From Auanema rhodensis (Eukaryota; Nematoda; Chromadorea; Rhabditida; Rhabditidae), in contig OZ059898.1 of assembly GCA_964057225.1 (NCBI GenBank), forward strand, positions 15,291,267 through 15,355,266: DNA of 64,000 bases. The letters run 5' to 3'. Position 1 is the stretch's first letter; each line of letters begins with the position of its first letter. Position numbers and translations under genes: made by a program. Of the stretch, positions 24,395 to 37,400 are shown one piece after another. The notes beneath the pieces were generated by a model, which saw nothing but the letters and a program-made list of their open reading frames with translations, ran no database searches and was not told the DNA's origin.

Positions 24395-25406
24395 GAAGTG
24401 AGAGAAAGAGATGTAAGAAAGGGATTTGTATAAAGTTTTATATTCAAAGTAACATAATGTATGTTTAAATAAATAAAAAAGAATAAAAGTAAAGTCAATA
24501 CAATAGTTGGATAAAATTTCGTAAAGCTGATACTTGGAGTAGTTCTCGTCCTTTTCACCTTTTAGTGTATAACAAAGGAGATGAAGAAAAATCGAGAGAT
24601 TAGAAAATCTTGTGAATGTTTGAATTCAAAGAATTTCAGCGAAAAATTAAAAAACGGAAAAATTTGAAATAGTTTAAAACTATCTTGATTTCAGGAATTG
24701 AATTGAACGAAAAAATCATATGAAAATCTGCAGAATACAGGATATGGAGAAGAAGGTGAAGAAGAAGTTCGCGTAGAGGGCAACGTCGAAGAAGACGAAG
24801 TCAGACGTAGATGAAGACAAATGCTTGAAGCTCAAGTAAAACGTTTTATTTGAGTTTATCTAACTAACTTTGACTCAAATTCAAATATGAAAATAACAAT
24901 TTGGGGATTAGAAAGGAGAGAGAGAGAGATAGAAATTGCAGAAACAAGTCGTAGTAGTAGTAGATAGATGTGAATGTTAAGGTCAATATTCAATTGTTGC
25001 TGCTGTATCCCATTAATATTGTGGCTCGTTGGAAAGAAAAAAAACGTTTGTGTGGTAGTGATGAAAGGAATATTGTGAAGAAGATGATTGGTTTTTCACT
25101 TGATAATCAAGAAAACGATGATGAAGATGATGCTGATGACGACGATGGGTTGTGAAGAAGATGAAATGAGATAAGGATGATAATGGTTAACCATCATGAA
25201 AACGAGAAATCCTTGGAATGGTCATCATGACCATCATTGATGAAAATGGAATTAGATCGATGATATGTACGTTATGGTTGATTAGTCAGTTCTGGTTTTC
25301 ATCAGGAGGGGTTAATGAGAAGTTCTTTATCTGAGAAAAAAAGGTTTGAACACAAACGATGAAAAAGCTTTTAGAGTTTGAGCTTAGTTAGAACTGCAAG
25401 ATTTGA

Positions 25407-25413
25407 GAGATAG

Positions 25414-25498
<85 letters not shown>

Positions 25499-25501
25499 GA
25501 A
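25407..25501. repeat. (GA)n microsatellite
   Basis: Starts with GATAGAGA units and becomes a nearly pure GA array. A second, shorter GA array lies at about 25735-25775. Confidence 0.9.
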
Positions 25502-26036
25502 AGTTATGAGTAGGAGTATGAAAAAGTAAAGAAGTTACTTATAGATAAATCAATTTCTTATATACTTCTATATAATATGTTGCATTAAGCCAAGATGGAA
25601 AATGAATAAAAGTAGCTAATTGTATGCTAAGCATAGTACCCAGTGTTTAATCTAGCAGAAAAAAATGTTATTTTGCTATAAGGAAATGAATTATATTTAG
25701 AATGAAGAATGAGGTAAAATAAAAAAAAATGACAGAGAGAGAGAGAGAAGGGAAGAAGAGAGAGAGAGAGAGAGAACAATGGCCAACAAAGATTTTCATA
25801 TTTCATATGCACATGTTCTATAATTCATGACTCATATGTATGTATGATATCTTAATCTTCGAAAAAAAGGTAAGCAGTTAAGACGAAGCACAACAATCCC
25901 TATGGAATACTTCTGATGAATGAAGCTAAATATTTGATCAAAATCATTGAATTGGCCCATTGCTGGGGGAACATTAGAATTGGAGGAAGTACGTAGATAT
26001 GCACATCATATGTACTAACGAGGAAACCTTTTAAAT

Positions 26037-26139
26037 CTCTCTCTCTCTCTTTCTCTCTTTCTCTCTTTCTCTCTCTCTCTCTCTCGCTCTCTTTCTCTCT
26101 CTTTCTCTCTTACTCTCTCTCTCTCGCTCTCTCTCTATC
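26037..26139. repeat. (CT)n microsatellite, opposite strand orientation
   Basis: About 100 bp of CT repeats with TTTCTCTC and CTCG interruptions. Its pyrimidine strand is the plus strand, unlike the GA arrays just to the left. Confidence 0.9.
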
Positions 26140-29100
26140 ATAAATACCTTAAGAATGTGATTGAGATGTAATGATACTCTCTGAGAAACATAACTTTTTT
26201 TTTGTTAGACATCAATATTATACTTTGAACGAATGTAATATTAGATTGGGACAATTAATACAAGTAGCCAATTGAGATATAAATGAAAAAACCCAAAAAT
26301 AGATTTTAAAATTTGTAGTAGTAATGAGAATAGAAAGTTGAAAGAAATAGTGAAAGCGATATGACCTGAGAATGAGCTGAACGAACACCATGATATTGAG
26401 ATAGAGATGGTTAGTTAGAGGTAGAAACAGAAACCTAAAATATGAGAGAAAGAGAGAGAAAGAGGGGGGGAGGAGAGGAGAGAAAGAAATTCGGGGAAGC
26501 CAAAAGGGAAAAATTTTTAAAATCAAAATAGTAGATGACGACGTACAACTACAAGAAGCATTAGGTTGTGTGGGGGGCACGAACGACGTTCAAATATTGA
26601 TGTGGGACATTATCAGTGACAACACAACTTCTCACACAGTCATAACCAACATCATCACAAGCTGATCATCGAACGATAGCTCATCATGTGATCAAGTCAT
26701 CAGAATGATGATAATAATGGGTACTAAGGAGATCTTGGAATCAAACAAACGAATCAGAGAAAGGAAAAAGAGAATTACCGAAGAAAGAAAGAAAGAACAT
26801 GAAATATGAAGTTGTATAAAGAGTGAAAATAAGATGTGAGAGAATGATACAATGCTCAGAGAGAGAAAGAGAGAACAGAGTTGTCAGAGAAATATGAAAG
26901 AGAGAGAGAGGGGAGGGGGGGGGCTGGAGTGGGGCAATGAAATACAGAGATTGTCATATTGAAATAACCTTAATGATCAAGAATTAAAAGAAAGGAATGA
27001 AGTAGAGTATAATTCGTAAAGAACATGACGTTCTGAACAGTCATAGCATCTTCCTGATAGTATTGACTTCTCCCATTTTTAATTTTTTTTTTCAATAAAA
27101 AGGGGGGCGGAGTGTTGAAAAGTGAATTGAAAGACAGAACGACAGACATCTTAACATGTAATCAGGTAGGCTATTAGGCTATTAAGCTAACAGACAATTG
27201 CTTTTTAAACTTTTTTTTTTGGATGAAAAAGAAAATTCAAAGGAAATTCTAATCGTCATCATAGGTTATCAACTTCTAATATCACCTAAAGGTATACAAA
27301 GTGTTGGTGGCTTCTATGAAGAATGGATAGTATAGGATTAAAAAAAAATGTCCACGGAAGCTATTTTTCTGCAAAAATATTTGAAAATCAGGTTTATCCA
27401 AAAACATTTTCAAAAAATATATTGTTTGAAGACGACTGAAGACTAGTTGAAACTGTCTAAGACAAAAGGCCGAAAGAATAAATGATAAATGACTAGAGAG
27501 TTGAACGAACAGTTTTTGTACAAGTTGTATGATTTCTGATAAAAATTTCAAAATCACTACTGGAACAGTGCCAGGAAAAAGTTTTGAAAAAAAAACACGA
27601 TTTTAATACAAATTCATTAAGAGAAGGAAGTGAATTGAAGAGCAGAAATATGTTACGAATATGCGAAAAAAAGTAATGAAAATCAAAAAAAAAAAAAAAA
27701 GAATTTCAGAAGTAAAATAAAGAAAAAAAAACATTAAAAATAGATAATTATAATGTAAAAGCTCATCTAAATCAGTTAATTATGCTAGAATAATTAGAAG
27801 AAATCCATATAGTTAATATAATAAATTATTATATTGATTACAGGATATTACATGTTCGATCATATACGTACGTTCAAAGTTTAATAGTTCAAAAAATATT
27901 TTTTTTTTCGAACTGTTTGACGTATTTGTTGATGTTTAAGATATATAATGATTTTTAATCCTTATTTAAACTATATAATATAATAATAATAATAATAATA
28001 ATTATTATTATTATATTTTGAGAATATATTATGATTAAATTTAATAATTATATTAAATATCGAAAAACATAATTAGCATATTGATGATACTCACGTTACT
28101 TTGTCACGTAATTGGCAACATCAAAGAAACAAAAGATTGTATTTTGGACATTAGTTTGATGAAGAACGGTTGTTCTCTTTGAAAATGAGGTAATTTATTA
28201 TTATTATTATTATATTAGTTAATTTCTCTTATATATAGATAGTTAGATAGATAGATAGATAATTAAAAAATAAAATATTTTATAAAATAATATATTTTGA
28301 TTATACTATATAGTTAAATATAGTTAAATGTAGTTCAATATTCATATTTCGATCTAATACAATTGTAAAATTTGAATCAAATTTAAATATCTTTTTTCAC
28401 TATAATTGAAAAATAGATATTACAGTTTAATATTATTAACACAATTAATTAATTCTTGATAATTAGCTAATTATAAATAAAAATTTCCATAATTACTTAG
28501 AACAAATGAAAAGTTATATATGGAAAATGGACGTTGTAGTTTAATTTTAAATTTTCAACTGAAATATACAAAAAAAAAGATAAAATATTTATATATTATA
28601 ATTAGTAAATATTATTTGATTAGTTATTAATTATTTTTTAATATTTTGCTTATTTTGTGATGAGACAATTACATAGTAAATATACTTATATTTATGATTA
28701 TATTCAATATCATATTGTATTCAATTTTTCATTTTGAGCTATATAAATCAAAATATAATTTTAAAAGTAGTCCAAGTAGTTTAGTTGAATAGTTAATCTT
28801 CTAATTATTAATTATATAATTTTTATTTCTTCGAATATTCATTAAATAATATATAATATATAGTATACTATAGTACTAAGTGGTTAACTTGTCTCATTCT
28901 CTCCACCCCATCCCACCCTCTCTAGAGTACTACGAAAAATATATAAAATATGAACAAATTTATTAAATATTATAGTTTTCTTCCTTTAATTTATACTTTC
29001 AACTTTTTTTTCTTTCTTTTATATAATATTTTTAAAATATAATAATTAAGCAATAATAAGAAAACTTTACTTTAACATTAGGATTTATTGAAATTTGAAG

Positions 29101-29911
29101 TGAGTAAGCCAATAGTCAGAAGTTATTACTTCTTGATATGATACGGTACTAGAATAGCTTAAGTTGTAATATTTACTTCAATTTCTCCTGTGAGTTCTTT
29201 TATCTTCATGTTTAGTGTCTACTAATTTCATTTTTGTTATTTTATTGTTTCAAATCAGCCATTATGAACCATGGTGATTGTATGCTACAATTAAAAAACT
29301 CTTTTAGCTATTTCATCAGTAATTCTGCTACTTCTTATCCCTTTGGTCTGATTAAGTTGATGTGTCTGGTCTTTGTTACCTCAAAATAATTTTACGAAAC
29401 TCATACTATGTAATCTGAGAAAATTACTTTTTAATAATTTTTTATAATATTATTAACAACAAATGTTTTAACATCATAATATTCATACAGTAAGTTTCTT
29501 CTCAAATAGTATTTTTCCAACTTAGTACATCAATATTCTCTCTTGTAACTACTTGTAACTAAGGAAAAACGAGGATCAACGAAGAAATTTAATCTTTTAT
29601 CTCAAAGACAAAGACAACAATACTATATTTAACATTAGCCTGTATATTAGTTTTCTGATAAAATTCTATTTTCTCCTGCAAGTTCGTTCTGTGCAAAACA
29701 TAGAAATATTATATGTTATGTTTATATTATTTAAAAAAAATAAATTTAATAATTTAAATGAAAATATTCAAAAACAACTGATAAACTTATCTTTTCTTAA
29801 ACAGCTCACAGTGTTAGATCAATGAAAATTCCCAAAACAAAGTACCAACCAACGATAGTCATTGCTTTGAGTTTTTAGATTATAAGTTCATCCATAACGT
29901 ATAATCTAAAA

Positions 29912-29942
29912 CATTTGTTTGTTTGTTTGTTTGTTTGTTTAT
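29912..29942. repeat. (GTTT)n tetranucleotide repeat
   Basis: Six or seven tandem GTTT units in AT-rich intergenic DNA. Confidence 0.85.
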
Positions 29943-30274
29943 TGATTAATGGCTCAAAGCATATTGACAAGTACAGCTTTTGAGTTTTATACAATGAATC
30001 CTGTAATAAACTTTTCTTTTAGTTATTTTCTTAGTTACAATAAATTTTATAAATTTTGTCAGATTTCATATGACTTTGACTAATTTTTAAAAATGTTTCG
30101 GCTATAGTGTTGTTACCCATCCCTCAGTGCGGTGAGCCAAAGTGTCAAATGTCGAACCAGCGAACAATCTGCTTGTTTGTTGTTTATTCATAAAAAAATA
30201 CTAATTTACAATTTACTGACATATCAAAAGTATTTGATATTTGATCCATCACTCTCTACATTCATCTCTTATCT

Positions 30275-30310
30275 CCCCCCCCCCCCCCTCTCTCTCTCTC
30301 TCTCTCCCTC
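30275..30310. repeat. Poly-C tract followed by (CT)n
   Basis: A run of about 12 cytosines runs directly into a CT array. Confidence 0.9.
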
Positions 30311-31462
30311 TATGTGCTTACGTATTAACATTTATAATCAAGTTTAAAAGTTTTATTAAATTCTCTCACATTAATCTACATAATATAAATCTAAAAAGAT
30401 TTTTTTTTGTTGGAAATTTGTTGTGATTGACGTAGTGAATAGATTGTTCTGTGTTTTGTTTTAATCAAATTCAGAGTATTACAAGTAGATGATGACGCAA
30501 TGAATAAGCATCATATTTCAAAAAAAGAAGAAGAAGAAGAAGAAATATTATTTTAAAAATAAAAGTTTATTAACTTTTTTTCTCTATTTAGTCGATAAAC
30601 GACAAACATATACAATCTATAGACAGATACTAATTTTCTTTTTTAAAATTAAATTATTTTTTAAAGAATAATAAAAGGAAAATAATAAACATATACTGTA
30701 TGATAATTAATGAAATAGAACATAAAAAAAAGAAATTGAAACATAAACAATAACATTGAAAGTAAAAATAAAGAGAGGGAGGGAAGGAGGGAAGAAGAGA
30801 GAGAGAGAGGGGGGGATTGAAGGGGGGAGCGAAGATAAAGAGAAATTCTTAGAGAGATAGAGAGAAAATGAAATTTCTTTAATATTTTTATTGTAAATGT
30901 ATAAAGATAGTAAGGGGAGGAGATAAAGAAGTGATAATACGACGACGTTGGAAAAAACCCGCAGATATTCTGGAGACAACTTGAGCTGACATAGACCAAA
31001 GCATGCCCTGATGCTAAATACAGTTAGTGTTTTTTATTTTTTTGAAAAAAAATGGAAAAACGGTTTTACCCAATATTTGGATGTGATTTGAGCTGTATCA
31101 GCTCATGACAAAATGAGAGAAAATATGAAATAAATTACAATCAAGAGATGTAGAGAAAAGGTAGAAAAATAAAAATTAAAAGGTAGAAAAGAAGGAAAAG
31201 GATGACGACGACGTCAACTTAAAGACCGGGATGTATGAAAACTGTTTAGGGAATTGCGTAAAGTGGCTACATATGAGCGAGAAGAGCAAGATGAGAGGAA
31301 TAACATCAGATTGTACAAGTTGTGGTAGACAAGAAATAGATCGGATCACATAAATTGAAACCGTAGACGAAAAACAATTCTGTTTCGCTGAGGATCTTCC
31401 GGAGCAAAATGAGAAACTTTGTAAAGAAATTAGACATTAATATTTCTCGAATCGAGAGACAT

Positions 31463-34400
31463 CTATGCCAAATGATGTAGCACGATGAGCACTATAATAC
31501 TGCTGAGATAGCCTAAAGCAGTTGTTGAGCCTCCTGGTGCTTCAGTTACAGTCAATCCGTGATGATTGAAGGAAGGTGATGTTGGTACAGCTGCAAGAAA
31601 AATGAGAATTATAATTGATTTCAAAGATTCTTTCACATATGGAAGTGAGATAGCTATAGATTATGCTGAAATAAAGTAGTTGAAACATACCTGATGTTAG
31701 CTGTCCAGATGGTCTTACTGTAGCTACGACAGCATTCATATCATCGTCTATGGGCTCATCACCTGAACCATTGCCAGATCCAGCAAAATCTTCATCATCA
31801 AGCCATGGACTAGCAGAACCCTCATCTGGCATCTGGAAAGTTGAAGCATAAGAAGCATTGTATGTATGTACATATAAAAAATGATTAAATCCAACCGACA
31901 TATGCAATCAGGAAACTAAAAATGAATTTCAAATGAGGCAATATAAACAGGAAATTCTCTTTTTTTGGAGAAATAACAAAGATTTGATGTTTGAATTAAA
32001 TTTCGGAAAAAAAAATTAAAAGAAATTTAAATGAATTTCAAATATTTTTACAAAATAATTATCAAAGTTCAGAAGAATTATCAGAATTTTCTTAATTTGA
32101 TGACTCATTTTCATGTTTTTTCCCGTATAGTAGAAGATTGAAAAGATTTTGAATCTAAAAATCTTGTTTTCTATTGGGTGAAACTAAAAATTGAATTTGA
32201 AATCTTGGTAAAAGCAAAGAATAGATGATAAGTGTGAACGAACAAGATATGAGATAGGACTAAAGCTACCTCATTATTGGAAATTTTTGTTCGGATGCCA
32301 GTTTGTTAGACAAATTTTCATCTAACTTGTAGACAACATTATGATTAGAGAGAGAGAGAGAGAAACAGAGAGAGGGAGATAGAGAGAAAAAAAAGGATTT
32401 GTAACTGTTAGATTGATACTCATACGCCAAACTCTCTGGTGTTTTAACCCTTTTTGAGCAAAAACAGCCATCTCCCCCATTTCTTTGAATCTATGCCAAT
32501 CAACTATCGGAAGTTTTCTGTTTTCTCAAAAAAAATAATATCATTTTCACTAAAATATTTACTTGAAAATCTAGTTTTTCAAGTAATTTCAATGATATTA
32601 CTGAGAACAAAAGTTCAATATCTAGTCGGTAGCGACTAACTGTTTTTCGACGATTTGCTAGCTCAGCTATGGTCGTCGTTCGTCAATAAACATGATGGAC
32701 AGAGCATCTGCTAGTTTCTGAATCAGAAAAAGACAAACTTTAACGAATGACAACACAAGCTTCACTTCATTATCGAATAACTTAGATCTTAGACAAGTTT
32801 TGATGGAAATGTCGAAGTTTCCATCTTTTCTTTCATTTACAATCTTCAGAACCAACTATAGCTGTATACTACCACTACTGCTACTACTACGCTTTATCTG
32901 CGAAGTGATGCACATTTCGATCGTTGAGAATCAAAATTTGACAAATTGTATCAGAGCTACATGAAAAATACCAAAAGTTCATATTCTATAGATGATATAA
33001 TCCGAGTTTTACATTTGTAATTTCAACCGGTATTATCTCCCTCATATCTTTTCATATTTTCCGTTGGTCTTTGAACATCTCTCCTTTCTCTCTCTCTCTC
33101 TCTCTCTTAAACTCTCAAATCTTCAAGTTCATCTATGTGACTGTTTCTTTGCCATTTTAAGCTGAAACAATCAGTAACAAACAAGAACAAGAAGAATAAA
33201 GAGATGGATGATCTGAGAATTGCAACGATATGAAGTTAAGAAGAAGAGAGCCAGATAGTGAAAAGGGTGCGACTGACCAAATATGGTCGATTTCCTGGGA
33301 AAGTGTCGTCGTGTTACGCTCCCTAATTCTCTGAGAGGGATTAAGATGAAGTACAAGCTGAAGATATTAGTCATCGTTTACAAGTATAACGTAGTCCGAA
33401 ACAGAATGTTCTTACAATTCTCTATGCCTTTCATCATCCCTTATTTCATTTTGCTTTTGCTTCAACCATATTGAAGTCAAAAAAAGGCAGAAATGAGAAA
33501 TACTATACGACGACTGGACATGAAAGACAAAGCTATTATAACTGATTATATATGAGTTCATGAGGAAACGAAGAAAAAAATGAAGAAGAAACGATGAATA
33601 GTTCGAATGAATGAAGAGTGAATAAGGTCTTGTTGACACAGCTAAAGGCTTCATCTATTCATTCATTTCATATAATATGAATGGGCTATACTATACTTCT
33701 AATTGAACTACGTTTACAAGAAAAATAAAAACAATTCTTTATGTCTTTTGCTTTCAACAGAAAGAGAAATGCCTACTAATTCTGAGAGGGGAGAAGTGAA
33801 CATCCATTAGATCACCACTTGTTATAACTTCAATATAGCTGCTTGTGTATATATTACTAATACCATTTGAACATCACTAGTTAGGTCAAATTAGCCCAGA
33901 GAAAGAGATCCAACTGTGAATCGAATTCTTCTTATAGCATCGTGCAAATACTCTTGTGTTCATCTTTGTTCATAGGAAGCTAGACAACATTCCCAAAACT
34001 TCTTGCTCCCCATATGACCTATATGAGCTAGTACAGCATCAATCTCAGCTCAATCAAACATATTCCAAGACGTTATATGTCAGAATACATACACATTGTC
34101 TGTCAATAAGCCGCTTTGTTTCAATGTAATATAGCATGATGATGGAAGACCTATATTCAGAAGCTGAATGCAGTTCCGACGACAGCCGACAAGAGACACA
34201 GGACTTCATCATCTTTCTATGTATTCTAATGCTCACATATGAAGTTTGTAGGAGTTGAGATCCTTTCTCAGATTGCTTGTACTAGTTGCTTGCATAAGCT
34301 TCAGGAAGTTCATCGAGTCAGTAATTTCATTCAAGTTTTAGTCAGCTTTGATTTCATTTTGAATGAAATTTCTTCTATTATCTTCATTCATATCAATATA

Positions 34401-37400
34401 ACAAGCTTTGAAAGCTCAAAGCCATGAATTTCAATAGGTCAAGAACAAGCATAGATACAATCTTCGTCATCAAAAAGCATCACCAATGCTCTTTCCCAGA
34501 ATTCTAGTCAGAAACAGAGAAAGCAAGATGCGTTGAAAAGAATAAAGTCGACGAATCATTTAGAGTTAGAATACTAGTATCCAATAACCCAGCACCGGCT
34601 AATAAATTCGTGTGGCCGAAACGAAAAATGACTCCCAGTGGACTTTCCAGCACTAAATGACATGACGAAGCTTGAAAAAAGAGCAAAAAAAGCAGATCTA
34701 TGGATGATGGTGTTTGCAGCGATGCCAAGATTTTGGCTGGAGGGTTGAAAGAAGATCAAAGCGATACGTTAGTTTGAAAACCCATTTTTTCTTCTTCGAG
34801 ATCCCTTAAATGCTTGGACACAAACCCTCATTGGGACCACCCATAATGATTCTCAGCATTTTTTTTGCAAGTGAAAAAAAAAAGTTTTTTAGCGGAGGAG
34901 AGACGGAAGTTCGAAAAAATGTTGCAGAGATAGTAAACGATGAAATATTTTATTTTGTTTTCAAATACAAAAAACAAAATACTAAAATAGATTTATACTA
35001 TCCAGACATTTGAAAATTAATTTGTATTTTCGAAGAAACAAAAAAGGAAATTTATTGTATATTATTCCACTTTTTATTCTTTTGAATACAGGATACAAGA
35101 AATTGGTAATAAGTATATAGATTTTAGTTTCCTTCAAAGAGAACGAAGAGAGAGAGAGAGAGAGGGAGAGAGAGAATATCAGATTGGTTAAATCAAAAAC
35201 AAATCAAAAAGTGTTGTCTGACATGTATGGGACTGCGAATACATCAGACAACACAACACAGACTGCATAATTCTGATTTTCAGATCAAAGTCAGGAAAAA
35301 AAACTTTTCTTTTCAATTTTCCCTAGAAACAAAGAAGAAAAATAATTAAAAAAAGAATTAATTTCATGTTATTTTCGGTTGCATGATCTATATGTATCTT
35401 AGTACATATCTAGCAGTCCCTCTATCCCACTGCTACATTCAATTTCGGAACAAAATCGTTTCATTGCAAGTTGCCTGCGACTTTTCGCCTTGTTTGATAT
35501 TGCCGAGTTTTTATGAGAGAATTTTCGAGAGAAAAACAGAAGAATAGCCTTCATTAATGAGTTGAAACAATTCAATTTTCCCTTTCAAACCTATTAGTTC
35601 ATAGGACCTTTACTTTTAGTCGGCGGAAACCGTTCGAGATAAGGGCAATCATCAGAAGCTTGTAACTGATTTGCGATGGTATGACAAGTTGTAAGAGAGT
35701 GAGTGTGTATGAGAGACGATGGGGGAGAAGAAATGACTCGTTTCCATGTTCTCTTCTCTTTATAATACCGAATTCTTAACGAATGTTGCTCTAGTGTGTG
35801 AACAAACTATATTCAATGATAGTCGGTTCCGGATAAAAACCTTACGAGACCATATACATGACGTCATCGTTAGCCGACATGTCATACTATATTACACCAG
35901 AGTGTTAAAAAGAATAAAAAGCTCTTTATATAAGGTTCTATATAGTTTTTTTCTATTAGAACAACCTGTTTTTCTTATGATTGGTGTGAAACAAGCATGA
36001 TATTGATGGTGAGACTGGATAGACGGGGAGGAATGAGAGACCAGAAGGTGATGCTAGTTCAGTAACTGAACATTGAAATCACATTAGGATCTTAGACAAC
36101 TTCTTTCATGTTCAAGTCTACCTGCTAAAGTCACTGAAATGTTTCGACATATAGAAGTTGCAGTGTTAAGAGAGATAGAGAGAGAAAGAGAGAACGAGAG
36201 TAGAAAGAGTCTAAAGAGAGCAACTAGTTGACTACTCCTCCGATCACATTAAACGGCGACGATGAAAAAAACGGAAAAGCAGTTAAAATTTCATGAATGA
36301 ACATAAGTTTTCCGGTTATAACAAAGACACATTGACAGAATTTGATGAAAATCTCCGGAAGGTTAGAGACAACGAATGTTGCTCAGGATTATTGAGCATT
36401 TTCGATGGAAAGAATATTCGAGGCTCACCTCCCCTTATCGGAGTATGTTCTGAAAAATATCTCTCCATGTACAAACATTTTCTGATGTTGCTGATGTTCT
36501 TTAATCCATTGAAGCCTCTCTGATCTTTATATGTATGGCCTTGTTCATTTACAAAAAGAAAACACTGCAGATACATAGAATTACAGCTTCATCATCATGT
36601 TTGAACTTATTCGTCAAACAAGCTGATTTTTCAAGTTCGAAAAAATCATTCTATTGCTCCAGAAACCTTGAACAAACGAATATATGAACTGTTAGAACTC
36701 AGTGGAACCCCCTTCCCTTCTCCCCCACAACACCGCACCCTTTTATATGTTGTAACTATCTCTGCTATGAAACACATGACGCATTCAGATCACACGAAGC
36801 GTATCACTCATGCGACAACGTTCGTTCTGCTGTTCCGGATCCGAAAAGAGTTAGGCAGAACGACTGACTACTGGCGTCAGCACGATGAAATAACAAAACA
36901 ATGGAATGTCAAAACGTTCCAGAGAAGAAAGAATGAAGAAGAAAAAGAAGATGAAGAATACGATGAATGGACCATATATGACGAGTGTACATGTCTGGTA
37001 CGGTTTTGATTCTATTGTATAACTACTGATCATCACGCACGCAAGATGAGCAACAACAGAAGACACAATATGACCTTTACATCAGTTCCCCAATTCTCAA
37101 TCACGTTGGTTTGTAGCCGCCTACTATAACATAAGAACTACTTGGAGTAGCCAGTATAAGAGCTGCAAGACATGTAATCAGGCAAGCCAGTCGGAGCCAT
37201 AGTACTCAAGTCCATAGCAACAAGCTGTTTGGCACTTCAATATTGGAAATATATTTTTCTACCCAGACAATCTGTGTGTTGCTGTATCGTATACTTGGAT
37301 TGAGGACAGGCGAACAACAAGACTGTTGTTTACAAATTGAAACTAAAAGAACGAGACTTTCTTGAAAAACTTGGAAATGTTCTTGAAATTGAGAACTGTC

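Larger units (their letters stand above)
20680..31462. other. 10.8-kb gene-poor region rich in simple repeats
   Basis: Between the srab start codon and the glypican stop I see no convincing gene. The DNA is strongly AT-rich and carries at least eight long (GA)n or (CT)n arrays, two (GT)n runs next to GA arrays, GATGAT runs and T- or A-rich tracts (27.6-30.2 kb is especially AT-rich). Open frames here translate to Ser/Leu or Arg/Glu low complexity. The promoter of the srab gene should lie at its left end and the glypican 3' UTR at its right end. Confidence 0.7.

Noticed and set aside
24740-24822. Glu-rich open stretch with GAAGAAG repeats that could be an exon.
   Set aside because: Low-complexity purine-rich sequence, no phase-matched partner exon.
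31691-31832. Syndecan exon, suggested by the acidic SGNGSGDEP segment.
   Set aside because: The following exon encodes a GPI-type tail without a cytosolic EFYA end, and the preceding exons form a 14-cysteine glypican domain in phase.
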